Counted from the stretch's first letter, positions 36,505 to 49,276 are shown. The stretch is 64,000 nt of DNA from Dolomedes plantarius (GCA_907164885.2 OU015500.1:55869159-55933158), one strand, 5' to 3'. The notes: generated by a model not told the origin, from the letters alone. Made by a program: numbers and translations.

Positions 36505-37223
36505 CTAGCTGATATCCGTGCTCAGCTACGTTTCAAATTAAATTACATTCAAATTAAATACAACGGCAATGTATGCAATTAATGCCAAAAAAAATATTTA
36601 TAAAAAATCGTAACGAATATTTTTTATAGACAAAATAATATAGAAGAAAATATTCAAATTAAATCTAATAGAACATACTAAAGTATATAGTACAGTAAAT
36701 ATAGTACAGTTTGAGGAACCTTGTTTTTTACTGTATTTTAATATTTTTTTGCATAATGTCCAATCATCTGCCACATTAGAAATAGTTTATTTTTGTCAAT
36801 TTATTTCGTTGTTATGCTGCTGACGCAAAATTGATTTAAAGTATAACAAAAAGAAAATAAACCACATGATCAGCATTTAATAAATTAATTTCTACAAATT
36901 AATCTTTACAAATTCACCAAAAATCAGAAAAGAGAGGTAAAGATTCGAAAACAAAATTCATTTTAAAGTAATTTTTATGATCTTTCTTGTGATATAAATT
37001 TTATAACCCTCATATTATTATTTTAAATGCAAACTTTAAAGAATGTTACAGAAGCCGCTTAAAAACTTAATTTTAAAAAATCTAAGAAGTATTTTTTTCA
37101 AAAATCTTTCTTAGTGCACACCAACACTATAAGAATAATCGCTATGAAAAATGTCAACCCTTTAGGTCTGTACGTTATCTGTCTGTCACTCAGTCAGTTA
37201 CGGATCTAATTTATATATATAGA
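36505..37223 (-). mobile_element. Non-autonomous Helitron with clear ends
   Basis: Read on the minus strand the element starts TCTATATATATAAATTAGAT after an A (complement of 37224) and ends GCACGGATATCAGCTAG before a T (complement of 36504). This is the A|TC...CTRR|T pattern of Helitrons. A short inverted repeat (TAGCTGA and TCAGCTA) lies at the 3' end. Near the 5' end come GACTGAGTGACAGACAG and CAGACCTAAAGGGTTGAC. Length is 719 bp with no coding capacity. Related DNA occurs at 24724-25540 and 26403-26775. Confidence 0.75.
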
Positions 37224-38990
<1,767 letters not shown>

Positions 38991-39003
38991 GAAAATAAAA
39001 CTA

Positions 39004-39474
39004 TTGCATTCATTCATTTTTGGTTCTGATGGTGATCGGAAAACTAGACAAATGATTAAAAATTTTACTGGCTTTGAATTTAAATCAAGTGATTCACAAT
39101 TTAAATCTAAATTAAAAGCTATAGAAGTAACATTTTCGATTAATGAACTAATCAGTATTTGCGACATTTTGAACGTTCCATTTGATGGGGACAAAAGTGA
39201 AATATCCCAAAGAATATTAACATTGTTATGCGATAATTCTTTGCTTGTTCAAAATATCAAGGACACTGAACTGTCAGATTCAGAAAACGAGATTGAAAGT
39301 GATTCGTCGGTGCAATGGGAAAGTGTTAATAATGTTCAAAGAAATAATTCGTCGGTTCAATGCAATGAAATTCAAATGCAAGTTAAGAACTGTGTTAAAA
39401 ATGTGTTTGAAAACAAAACTCAATCTCTCCCAATGAACTTTTCTAGAAAGTGTTATTCCACCATTTTGTGCTGA
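39004..39474 (+). pseudogene. Gag-like N-terminus with SAP-type motif
   Basis: The 156-codon frame contains INELISICDILNVPFDGDK followed by SEISQRILTLL (about residues 46-76). The pattern Leu..Leu...hydrophobic..Gly-x-Lys..Ile..Arg-hydrophobic resembles a SAP domain, a DNA/chromatin-binding helix pair. Downstream is an acidic, Ser/Asn-rich region. SAP-like segments have been noted in some retroelement Gag proteins. The frame closes at 39474 before the capsid-like part. The start codon is not certain. Confidence 0.45.
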
Positions 39475-39582
39475 CTCGCACGGAAATGTTTCAGTGTGAG
39501 TTGAACAATTTGAAAACGTTGCTCAGTTATTTAATTTGTCTGATATTCAGATTTTTTTTTTTTTGCTAAGCGATCACTTGGT

Positions 39583-40602
39583 GTGAATGTCCTTCTGTTT
39601 GTTGAAAGTGAAATGAAAGTCATGATGTGGGAAAAATTGAAACACGTGCATAGAGACGAGTTTACTGTTGATATCAACTCAGCCAACTTGCATGAAGTGT
39701 TAAGTAAGCGAAAAATGAAAGAAACTGAATCTGTGAAAGAATATTATTTTAAAATGAGGGAACTAAGTAATCAGGGTAAAATTGAAGACGCGGCATTAAT
39801 ACAATATGTTATGAGAGGTATAAATGATAAACAGGGAAATAAACTAATTTTATATGCATGTAAAAATTTGTACGAATTTAAAGAAAAACTGAAAATATAT
39901 GAAATGATTAAAAGTGACTCTCGTAGAAAAAAAAATACTTATGATTGGTTGAAACTTAGACATGAAAACTATAGTAATTCAAAACAAAATTTTAACAGTT
40001 CTGTTTCTCGTAACTTTAAGGTGTGTTATAATTGTGTAGGTAGAGACCATTTACCTAAATTTTCTGGGCTTAAAAACCACAGTCCGAAATGTTTTCGATG
40101 TTTTTCTTTTGGCCATAAGGCATCTGAGTGCTCTAAAATAGACCCAAATCAAAAACCAAAGGCAAATAATAATGTATCATCTCTTAATGTTAATGCTCAT
40201 CCTAATTTGAATAAAATTGTGAAGATTGGAAACTCGAGTTTTAACTCAATCATTGATACCGGAAGTCAAGTTACTCTATTAAGGAAAGTTATTTTTTATC
40301 AACTAAATAATAACTAGTTAAGACCATCATATTCAACTTTGACAAGATTAGGTAAATGCAATATCAGACCCTTAGGTTATTTTACAAGTGAAATCGAAAT
40401 TGATAATTTAAAATGCAGTACAAATATTTGCGCGGTTGAAAACGACGCAATGAATGATGATATAATCGTAGGACTTGATGTGCTTATGCAGGGTGAAACA
40501 GTTATAATCGTAAACGGAATCATAATTCGAGATAAAAATCAGAATGAAGTAGTTAACGACTTCACAGTTTTACCAGTAGATTTATCTTTTGATGATATCT
40601 AA
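39583..40602 (+). pseudogene. Gag capsid/zinc knuckle and aspartic protease
   Basis: The first frame (39583-40317) has a capsid-like helical part (MKETESVKEYYFKMRELSN), then two Cys-rich motifs: CYNCVGRDH, whose later Cys is altered, and CFRCFSFGHKASEC, a proper CCHC zinc knuckle. The protease active-site IIDTGSQVTLLR (DTG) lies at about residues 224-235. After a stop near 40315 the protease continues in 40339-40602 with NDDIIVGLDVL, the second conserved protease block (usually ...ILG.DFL). Processing activity is not possible from this broken copy. Confidence 0.8.
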
Positions 40603-40700
40603 CTTGTTATTGCGCATAATGTTCCTGAATTCTATAAAGATGAAGTACGCAAGATAGTTTTGAACTATAAACCTATAAAATCAAAACAACTAAAGTAGAA

Positions 40701-41539
40701 ATGAATAGTCTCGTGAAAGATAAAGAGCCAATTTATCATCGAACTCGTCGTTTACCATTTACTGAAAGGAAACCTGTTAAAACTCAGGTAGCTGAATGGA
40801 CAGAACAGGGCATAGTCGAACCATTTTCTTCTGAGTATTCAAGTCCGATCGTAATAGTTAAGAAGAAAGATGGCACCCCTCGTGTCTACATAGATTACCG
40901 GAAATTAAATAAAATTATTGTAAAGGATAGATTTCCACTGCCGTTAATAGAAGATATCGTAGACCGACTGCAGGAGTCGCGCGTATTTAGTACAATCGAT
41001 CTTAAAAACGGATTTTTTCATGTCGCCGTAAACGACTCAAGTAAAAAATACACCTCCTTCGTCACTCATGAAGGGCAATACCAACTTTTAAAAGTACATT
41101 TTGGATTGTGCAATTCCCCAGTTGTCTTTCAGCGTTTCATTAATACAATTTTCAGACCGTTGGTCAATGATGGTATTGTTTTGCCATACATTGACGATAT
41201 AATTATTTGTCTGCAAATGAGAAGGAAGGTATAGAAAGACTGAAAAGAGTATTTGATCTTGCTAGCGACTACGGATTGGAAATAAATCTTAACAAATCTC
41301 AATTACTAAAAAAAATAGTAGAATTTTTGGGACGTGTTATAGAAGAAAGTTACATTTCCCAATCCAACTTTAAAACAAAAGTTGTACTTGGTTTACTTTT
41401 ACCTACTAATCTGAGAGAAGTCCAATGCCTTTTAAGAATTACGGGATATTTTAGAAAGTTTATTCGAAATCATTCTATCATTGCGAAACCATTAAGTGAC
41501 CTTTTAAAGAAAGACTGTGACCTTTTAAAGAAAGACTGA
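40701..41539 (+). pseudogene. Reverse transcriptase domain
   Basis: RT motifs in order: RVYIDYRKLNKI, FPLPLIEDIVDRL, VFSTIDLKNGFFHVAV (first catalytic Asp), VHFGLCNSPVVFQRF and LPYIDDIII (YIDD catalytic pair). The frame then shifts near 41207 to the thumb region (INLNKSQLL...VEFLGRVI) ending at 41539. A short in-frame duplication of DLLKKDC sits at the end (about 41500-41539). The motifs are of Ty3/gypsy type. Confidence 0.88.
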
Positions 41540-41549
41540 AAGTTTAAAT

Positions 41550-42238
41550 TTGATGAAAAAGAAAGAAATGTTTTCAATACTCTCAAAACATTACTGTCAC
41601 AGAAACCTGTTTTGGGTATTTACAGCCCAAAATATGAGACATAGGTGCACACTGATTCTAGTCTCGACGGATACGGTGCAATTTTGTTACAAAAATCACG
41701 CAATGATAACAATTTTCATCCGACATACTATATGAGTAGAAAAACAACGTACGCGGAAAGAAAATATCCACGTTATGAATTGGAAACTATTACGATTATA
41801 GAGTCCTTAAAAAAGTTTAGAATTTATTTGCTAGGTATTCCATTTAAAATCGTTACAGACTGCGCCGCATTCCAAAAGACAATGGGTGAAAAAGAATTGT
41901 CTACACGTGTTGCTAGTTGCGCTTCACTATTACAGGAATTTGATTACGTTATTGAACATCGACTCGGAAGTAAAATGACTTATGTTGACGCCCTAAGTAT
42001 ATGTCCGATAAACACACTTTGCATTACTATGGAAAATATCTTACCCAAACTTAAGTTAGCTCAGGACGAAGACAATGAAACTAAAACAATTAAAGAACTA
42101 TTGAAGGTTTCGAACTATGATAATTATTTTATGCGTAACAAAATTTTGCATAAGTTTATTGACGGTAAAGAATTAATTGTTGTTCCCGAAAATATGCAAA
42201 CTCGAAATCATCAAAACTGCTCACGAAAAGGTTATTAA
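41550..42238 (+). pseudogene. RNase H domain
   Basis: VHTDSSLDGYGAILLQK (41645 onward, first catalytic Asp) follows a stop codon. Then come YYMSRKTTYAERKYPRYELE (catalytic Glu region), FKIVTDCAAFQKTM (Asp) and EFDYVIEHRLGSKMTYVDAL. This is the standard RNase H and connection to integrase of gypsy elements. The frame ends at 42238, just inside the integrase zinc-binding domain. Confidence 0.85.
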
Positions 42239-43110
42239 GGGAATTAAACATACTGAAAAACACTTAGAAGACATGTATTTTATTCCAAAACTTAAAGCGA
42301 AATTCGAAAGACTAATAGCTAATTGTGTACATTGTACTTTAGTAAATCGTAAAAAAGGGAAACAAGAGGGTTTTCTTCACCCTATTCATAAAGATGACTT
42401 ACCTTTGTGTACATATCATATTGATCACTTAGGACCATAAGAAAGTATTTCTAAAAATTACAAGTATATTTTGGCAATTATAGACGGGTTTACCAAATTT
42501 GTTTGGCTATATCCTACCAAAAAACCCAATCAGTCGAAGTAATATCTAAATTAGAACTGCAGAAAACTAATTGTGGAAATCCGATTAGAAAAATCTCCGA
42601 CAGAAGTACTGCTTTCACGTCTAAGGAATTAGAAGAATATTGTTAAAAAGAAAACGTACAACACCATCTAATAACTACAGGACTTCCCCGTACCAATGGC
42701 CAAGTCGATCGTTTAAACAAAGCAATCATTTCTGTGTTATCAAAATTATCCATAGACAATCCATCCCACTGGTATAAACACGTTAACGAACTGCAGCAAA
42801 CTGTAAATTCAACGTATCAAATAAGTATTAGTAATACCACCCCTTTCGAACTACTTTTCGACACTAAGATTAACTCAAAATCAACAGATAAATTAAAAGA
42901 AATGCTAGAAGCTGAATTTCAAACTAATTTTGAAAAACATCGGAAGACTTAAGAAGAGAGGCTAAAAAACGAATTTTTGAGGTCCAGGAACAAAACAAAA
43001 GAGCATATGATTTACGCAGACGAACCCCTCAGAAATATAAAATAGGAGATATAGTTGCAATTAAGCGTACACAATTCGGACCTCATCTCAAGTAAAACCG
43101 AAGTATATAG
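42177..43110 (+). pseudogene. Integrase domain
   Basis: The zinc-binding HHCC region is visible as AHEKVIKGIKHTEKHLED and NCVHC. The core begins CTYHIDHLGP (first catalytic Asp), immediately followed by a stop. A later fragment has ISDRSTAFTS (second Asp), and then TGLPRTNGQVDRLNKAI, where the expected catalytic Glu (usually NGQVER) is Asp. It continues through WYKHVNELQQTVNSTY and NTTPFELLF to a C-terminal YKIGDIVAIKRTQFGPHL segment. Several stops and shifts are present. Confidence 0.85.
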
Positions 43111-43132
43111 GACCTTAGTATGCATATATATA

Positions 43133-44351
43133 CACTGAAGTGCCACTGAATTAGGGATAGCAAAGCCTATGCAAATTGTGTAGCGCTGCGCATCATGTAT
43201 GCGCAAGTGAGGACGCTGTGGTAACTGCATATATAGCGCGTACTGTGGTTGTTCTGAATTAGTTGTTGGAATTGTCAGTATGGGTAAACTGCCTGATTTA
43301 GACGCCTTCGATCGCGGACAAATCGTATGTGCGCGACACATGGGCCATTCAATTTCCAAAATCATCAGACACCTAGGATTTTCAAGGTCGACAGTGTCAA
43401 GAGTATACCAAGAATACATAGATTGTGGAAAAAAAATAGCGATCGGGCAAACTGCAAAGGAGAATTAGCCTTGACAGTGCGTGGTGAGAGACGGCTCAGG
43501 CGTATTGTACGTAGCCAGCGAAGCCAAACATTAGCTCAAATTACCACCCAGTTTAATGACGGTGCCAGTCGTACAGTCAGTAAACGGACTGTGCAACGCT
43601 CGCTTCACCGTATGGATTTCGGGAGGGGTCGACCTACGAGAGTACCATTGCTCTATACTCGCCATCGGGCTGCACGTCTTGCCTGGGAAAGAGAGCACAG
43701 AGACTGGAGTGTAGAGGACTGGAAACGAGTAGCATGGAGTGATGAGTCTCGATTCCGACTACTTAACGCCGAAGGGAGGCTGGGAATATGGCGTCAGGCT
43801 CATGAAGCCATGGATCCTGCATGCCTGGCTGGAATTGTACAAGGACATGGTGGCTCAATCATGGTCTGGGGTGTTTTTTCGTCACACAGTTTGGGATCCT
43901 TGGTGCGTGTACCAACACCCCTAAATGCAATTCGGTACGCAGAGTTGCTGGGTGATCACCTCCAGCCGTTTATGTTGTTCTGTTATCCGCACGGTAATGG
44001 AGTTTTCCAGCAAGACAACTGTACCTCTCACAAGTCCAGGTTGGCTACTGGCTGGTTGGATGAGCATTCCTCTGATTTCTCTGTCATGAATTGGCCACCT
44101 AGAAGCCCAGACTTAAATCCTATTGAGCATCTTTGGGATGTTTTGGAACAAGGCGTGAAAGGCCATCACACAGCACCAAAGAACCGTACTGAATTATGGA
44201 CATCTTTAGCCAATATTTGGCAAGCCATTCCCGCGGAACGTTTCCAGAAACTTGTTGAATCTATGCCTCGTCGTGTGGCAGCCGTTATCAAGGCCAGAGG
44301 AGGCCCAACTCGTTACTAGGTAGGTATCCCTAATACAGTGGCACTTCAGTG
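43133..44351 (+). mobile_element. Tc1-like element, DD36E type, near-intact
   Basis: Inverted ends CACTGAAGTGCCACTGAATT and, read backwards from the right, CACTGAAGTGCCACTGTATT, continuing AGGGATA on both sides. Flanked by TA. Length is 1219 bp. It sits in a short TA-rich run at the right edge of the retrotransposon, immediately left of a different element at 44362. It is the best preserved Tc1 copy in the window. Confidence 0.93.
43280..44319 (+). pseudogene. Tc1-family transposase, one frameshift in a homopolymer
   Basis: Starts MGKLPDLDAFDRGQIVCARH (43280). First HTH SISKIIRHLGFSRSTVSRVY. At 43429-43436 a run of eight A shifts the frame, and the rest is open to the stop at 44317. It includes a GRRRRIVR-type linker (RGERRLRRIVRSQRS), second HTH TVQRSLHRMDFGRGR, VAWSDESRFRLLNAEGRLGI (first Asp), SIMVWGVF, QQDNCTSHKSR (second Asp) and SPDLNPIEHLWDVL (Glu), ending GGPTRY. 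Thirty-six residues separate Asp and Glu (DD36E). Length would be about 346 residues. A single length change in the A run is the only visible lesion, so it died recently or could be a sequencing error. Confidence 0.93.
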
Positions 44352-44361
44352 TATATATTAA

Positions 44362-45874
44362 AGAAAAAATAACTCGATACCTTTAAATTAAGGATAGAGT
44401 TTAATTTAACGTACCTGTATTACTTTCCCCACAGTGTAAATTATTTTCCAAAGTATATCTTAAATTTTTTTATATACCAAATTTAAAAAAATATATTTGG
44501 TAAAATATATTTAATATATATATAAAAATATATTATTGTGCATTTTCTATCAATACGCCCACACACACACTTATTAATGTTGCACATTGTTTATTTTTCA
44601 ACCTTCTGGTACCTTGTAGTACCTTGGTGGTATCTTGTTATATTCTGCTCTGCTTTGGTTCTTTTTCAGATAATGTTGCAGACTTATCTTTATATGAAAT
44701 CCCATCAAACGCGAGCTCCATATGAAAGGGGCAGTAAATCGGATATTATAAGAATATATGTGATGCATAATTTATTTTTAATTTTGCACACTTAAAAAAA
44801 TGTTAATTCCCACTGCAATGTGGTTTAAATAATCGTTTTCGAGAATTGCCAATATTTTATGTGAAATTAATTTAACAATGCATTTTTAATGTATAAAAAT
44901 ATCTAACCAATTAAACTGTTTATTTTATTCAAAACTTTTTAAGAAGAAAAGTTGTATTTTCCCTATCTCTAAGATAACAATTATTCATTCTTTGGGAAAC
45001 TAGAAGGGATATAAAATACAGTGTGCATTTAAGAAAGCTTAATAACAGTGATTTTAAAAAAAAATATTTTACTGTAAAAACATTTTAATATTGTATTACA
45101 AGTTTTAATAAAATTATTGTTGAATGGACATTAAAAATTATTTCATATTCATTTACAGAATATTATTATAAAACGTATAGTTCTGTGAATTTAAACTGTG
45201 TTGCGTAACATGCTTTTTACGTTATGCAGATCTTCTATACTGTCATCACACTATAGGATCCAGTAGTGTTATCCTGATATATTAACGATATAAGTTATTT
45301 TTGTTTTTTCTTCTAATATTTTCTTTGGGATACTTTGAGTTTCGTGTTGAAATTATAATTCCATATGAATAACTCATTCTTTCCAGATATACAATTATTA
45401 TATAGGTTAAAAGAAAAATGAAATATTAAACAGCTTTCAAGTAGAATAATCAGTTTTTTTCCATTTATAATAGAATTATTTCTTTGGGAAATTGATGTCC
45501 GAGAATATACTTTAATAAGCTTGCATTAAATTTGTTATAGTTAAACATTCCATTTTTTAAAGCAAAACTACCGAATTAGATGCATCTTTAATTGTTATAT
45601 CGGTGCATCATCATTTGAACTTTCATTGTTTATCCAAAAGAAAATTTAGATTCAATATTTAATTAATAATGCTTTATATAACAGTTTTATTAAATGGATT
45701 CTGTACAACGCCTCCTTAAAAACTGTATCTTGGTGTTTATCATGACATTTTAAATTTGGTATATAAAAAAATTTAAGATATACTTTGGAAAATAATTTAC
45801 ACTGTGGGGAAAGTAATACAGGTACGTTAAATTAAACTCTATCCTTAATTTAAAGGTATCGAGTTATTTTTTCT
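44362..45874. mobile_element. Young non-autonomous element with identical 127-bp inverted ends and TTAA sites
   Basis: 44362-44488 and 45748-45874 are exact reverse complements by eye over 127 bases (both begin AGAAAAAATAACTCGATACC when read inward). TTAA borders both ends (44358-44361 and 45875-45878). The 1.26-kb interior is AT-rich without a meaningful reading frame. The absence of differences between the arms suggests recent insertion or arm homogenisation. TTAA duplication points to mobilisation by a piggyBac-type transposase, but the terminal bases differ from the two piggyBac-type ends seen elsewhere in the window. Confidence 0.9.
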
Positions 45875-46076
45875 TTAATATAATGATTCTATTATGAGTC
45901 AAAAGTATGTCTCAATCCGTTGTTTAACTCTTCTGAAGTTAAGCAAAGAGCGGATTATATTTGATTAAAAACAATCCTATGAGAAAAGGACTTTTAGTTC
46001 ATGTAGATCGAGTGAACATGTGGTCAGAGTAAAAGGACCTAATAACAAATTAATGAATAAATACGTACGCATTTTA

Positions 46077-46077
<1 letters not shown>

Positions 46078-46137
<60 letters not shown>
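46078..46137. repeat. (TC)n(TA)n microsatellite
   Basis: About 6 TC units followed by about 24 TA units. Confidence 0.95.
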
Positions 46138-46142
<5 letters not shown>

Positions 46143-46389
46143 CTATAATCACTTTCTGTTGCACTGTTTTCCAAACATGCTTAAAGGCAACGACATATGA
46201 AGTTTATCCCTGCATTTCTTATTATATTTGTTTCATTATTAACATTTTTTTAATTCCTGCAGCCGTTGACTGCCGGGTTTCAGTTGTACATTGAGCAAAT
46301 TTCACCCTACCGTTTTTGTCAAGTCGCAAAAGTTGAAAACTGATTCAACTGCTCCACGATGAACACTGGAATGCGATGGACATGACACA

Positions 46390-46680
46390 GTGTGCCCGGC
46401 CCCATATGTTTCTTTTAACATCACTTATATAACTTTTAGGTGTACAACTGAATATCGATTGTATGTTGAAAACCTAGTACTGAGTAATCTTTCTCTTTAT
46501 GATCATCTACCGATTTTACGGTATTCTGTGAGGTGCGAGTGTTATTTCACACACGTATTCAAAAATCGAATTTTGTATTTCACCAACGGTTCCACCCTAG
46601 TGCTGAGAAAAGGTTTTCCTCTAGAGATTTACCCTGATAATCCATTATATAAATGCTTTTTAAATAATGCAAATATGTAG
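46390..46680 (+). CDS. Unrecognised 96-codon frame, possibly chance
   Basis: The frame contains CTTEYRLYVENLVLSNLSLY and ends near YKCFLNNANM. A splice-acceptor-like pyrimidine run ending in CTTTTAG precedes GTGTACAACTG at about 46438, so the segment from there could be an exon. The region 46260-46680 is somewhat less AT-rich than its neighbours. I recognise no domain and see no linked exon. Coding status is doubtful. Confidence 0.15.
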   Translation: MCPAPYVSFNITYITFRCTTEYRLYVENLVLSNLSLYDHLPILRYSVRCECYFTHVFKNRILYFTNGSTLVLRKGFPLEIYPDNPLYKCFLNNANM

Positions 46681-47837
46681 ATATATTATTTTGATCTGCG
46701 ATAAAAACTATCTTCAAAATGTCAATAGTGTTTCTCACTTAATAAATATATCTCATGTAAACAAACATTGGAATGCAAATTGACGCATCTTTGCACTCAA
46801 AATGTATATTCTTTTTCCTTCCTGGAAAAGGCTGAACACATTGAGATGCGATGATGCATGATGCATTTTTTGCAGTCATTACTCTTTATCTTGAGGGTAA
46901 TTGTTTACATGGGAAATGTTGCCTTTAAACTTGCCACAAGAAATTAATTCGCTCAATTAAGTTTACTTTCCACCATTACTTAGTAAATCTCTTCGAGTTA
47001 GCACGGAAAACGCTTCCAGTTTTAATAATTCACATAACAATGTAGTTTAGAGAGGTTCGATTGATTTTCTTTTCTCAGTCGTACTATATCACTTTAAGAG
47101 TAAAGGGATTCTTTCATGGTTGAATATAAAATGGATGGCAAACAACTATTCTATATTCCTCTGAAGATAATTAATTAGTATTACATTACATACATATGCA
47201 ATTTATACTAGGTTCTCTTTTAATTCTCGTTATACTGTTTGCGATGAAATATTTATGCTTTCATGAGTAAATTCATTCTTATAATTAGTTCGTATAAGAT
47301 GATTTTATCCAAAGTGGTATTTAAAACAAAGTCTTCGGTTGTAAGCGTAATATCACCTTTCTAAGACTTAATTTACTCCTTTTTAAGATTAACGTTATTT
47401 TAATGCGATTAAAGACATGCTATCACTTTGTGTTGAGAGTTCAGTTTGAATTGCTGATGATTATTTTGCCTGGGATATGTGGAACATCACCTTTTATACA
47501 CGGATAAAATGTGAATATAAATGAAACTGTTGAAAAGATAAATGAATTTAATATGATCATTTTCAATACGTAAAATATTGCATTATTTTCTGGCATACAG
47601 AATAGTTTTGATTATGATTCAAACTATTATATATTTATTACCATCTATTTTAATTTAATTATGCTTAAAAGGAAGTTAATTTAATCCTTGCTAAGTGCAT
47701 GCATTAAAATTGTGTTATACGGATGTTAAATAATTAGAAGTATTAACCTAAGTAACTCCTCACTCGTCCCTTTAATATGTTTAATAAAACGTACATTCTG
47801 TCATATAATAATTTAATATACCAAATATAAACATATC
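46681..47837. other. AT-rich intergenic DNA, nothing recognised
   Basis: Short frames only and no repeats that I can support. Confidence 0.4.
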
Positions 47838-48036
47838 CGCCAACATGGTATAGTGGTTACTGTCGGGACCTACTAAGCTGTGGGCTATGGTTCAAATCCC
47901 TAGCATAGCTTGGATGTTACCATGTTCACCTCTCGGTTGATCTCAATGCTGGTCCACATAATTGGTGCTCCCATAATAAAATAGCAAGACTTCGCGGCGA
48001 ATAACACATGTCTCACAACAAGAGCATCCGCATTGG
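47838..48036 (+). mobile_element. tRNA-derived SINE
   Basis: tRNA-like head with an A-box-like TGGTATAGTGGTTACTGTC (47846-47864) and B-box GGTTCAAATCCC (47889-47900). The body shares CAATGCTGGTCC and CCCATAATAAAA with the minus-strand SINE at 57857-58077, so the two belong to related families. It ends at a (TA)n(TG)n tract that may have grown from its tail. Confidence 0.65.
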
Positions 48037-48098
<62 letters not shown>

Positions 48099-48099
48099 C
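48037..48099. repeat. (TA)n(TG)n(TA)n microsatellite
   Basis: TA, TG and TA blocks immediately downstream of the SINE. Confidence 0.95.
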
Positions 48100-48701
48100 G
48101 TATCTGACCCACCACCTACTGATACTGCGATGATATTAGTCCAGTCAAATTGTGTTTTTACGAGGAAAATTTTGGGGTAGTTTTGATTTCTTCCATTTTA
48201 TATGTTTTTGGGGGTGCTGAATCCGAATCTGGGGTTTGCTAACAAATTTTCGTGACGCAACATTGAAGAAAATACAAAAGAGGTAACAATTTTAATTTTT
48301 TGGTGGTTTTTCGCTTATAACTCGGAAACTATCAACTTTTCGTATATAACTCCCATTATTCAAAATGAAAGTACATAAAATTGCCTACAAATTTCACTAT
48401 TTAAGTTTTTTTTTCTCCAACGGACCGTTTGGGATCAAGCGCTATTTGAAAATTGGCGTATTTCGGCTATCTCCGCAAAAACCCACTTTAATGAATTCCT
48501 TCCAGTTCTCTGCACATACCTTATTTAGATCGTATATGTAGAGGTACAAGTAATTATTTCAAAAATAAAATAATGTTCAAGTTTTTTAATGAAGTCCGAA
48601 ATTGTACAAATTCAGTTACAAAAGAGTTGAAATTCCAAAGAAAAATCTTGAAAAATTATTACATTATATTGTATTACAATATATGATCATATATTACATT
48701 A

Positions 48702-49276
48702 TTATATGAGCCGTTGTCGTTTAGAGGGTCCTGTCTGAGGTTCTTCGAAGGCGGCGAGTCCTGGCACAGGTTCGGTTTGTTCTGTCGTCAGCGACGGGGC
48801 TTGTTCATCTGGAAAATGAAAGAGGTGGTGAGAAAAGAACAACTTGTGATCATATCTTAACGAGAGATGAGTGATTACGAAATATATTGTGAGATTATAC
48901 ATACCTTCCGCATCATGTAACCGTATTTCTTCAGTCTGTTCTTCGTATCTTTCTTCTGTCTCTTCTTCGTCAAAGTCAATGCTGTCTTCCGGGAACTCGA
49001 CGTTCTCACACAGCCCTTCGTACGATGTGCAGATCGGGGAGCAATGGAGGCCAGCCTTCCTGCATCCACAATTGCATTGGCAGCCTCTTTTACATTTACA
49101 AGAAATATACCGAAGTATCGAGTCCGGTGCAGGGTTCAAAGTGGTTGGCACTGGCATGAGACCATTCCTTGTTTTTTTCAACCCCACTCGTTCGGGTATC
49201 TTTGTTGCTTGTCTAGTGCGGTTTGACCGGATAACCACTACTGCGCCTGAAAGTAAACTCTCAGTGAATGTTGTCA
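48702..49276 (-). pseudogene. C-terminal Cys-rich (CXC-like) domain of the element protein
   Basis: In a frame shifted relative to the nuclease part: GLKKTRNGLMPVPTTLNPAP, then a dense cysteine cluster CKCKRGCQCNCGCRKAGLHC followed by SPICTSYEGLCEN. Ten or more cysteines at one- to four-residue spacing resemble the zinc-binding CXC (tesmin/TSO1-like) DNA-binding fold. An acidic tail follows (DFDEEETEE) and the frame ends at 48702. In a mobile element such a domain would plausibly bind the inverted ends. A splice or frameshift may lie near 48880, where the reading changes. Confidence 0.55.

Larger units (their letters stand above)
38991..43126 (+). mobile_element. Ty3/gypsy-type retrotransposon, degraded, LTRs not found
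   Basis: The domains appear in the order Gag, zinc knuckle, protease, reverse transcriptase, RNase H, integrase, which is the Ty3/gypsy order. It is broken into at least seven frames by stops and shifts. The left boundary abuts the mariner remnant. The right boundary is at an integrase C-terminal segment near 43110, followed by a TA-rich run and the Tc1 element at 43133. I did not find LTRs or an env-like gene. The parts are annotated separately below. It is a dead copy. Confidence 0.85.

Noticed and set aside
47838..47905. Functional tRNA gene
   Set aside because: The acceptor stem does not pair and a SINE body shared with another locus follows.
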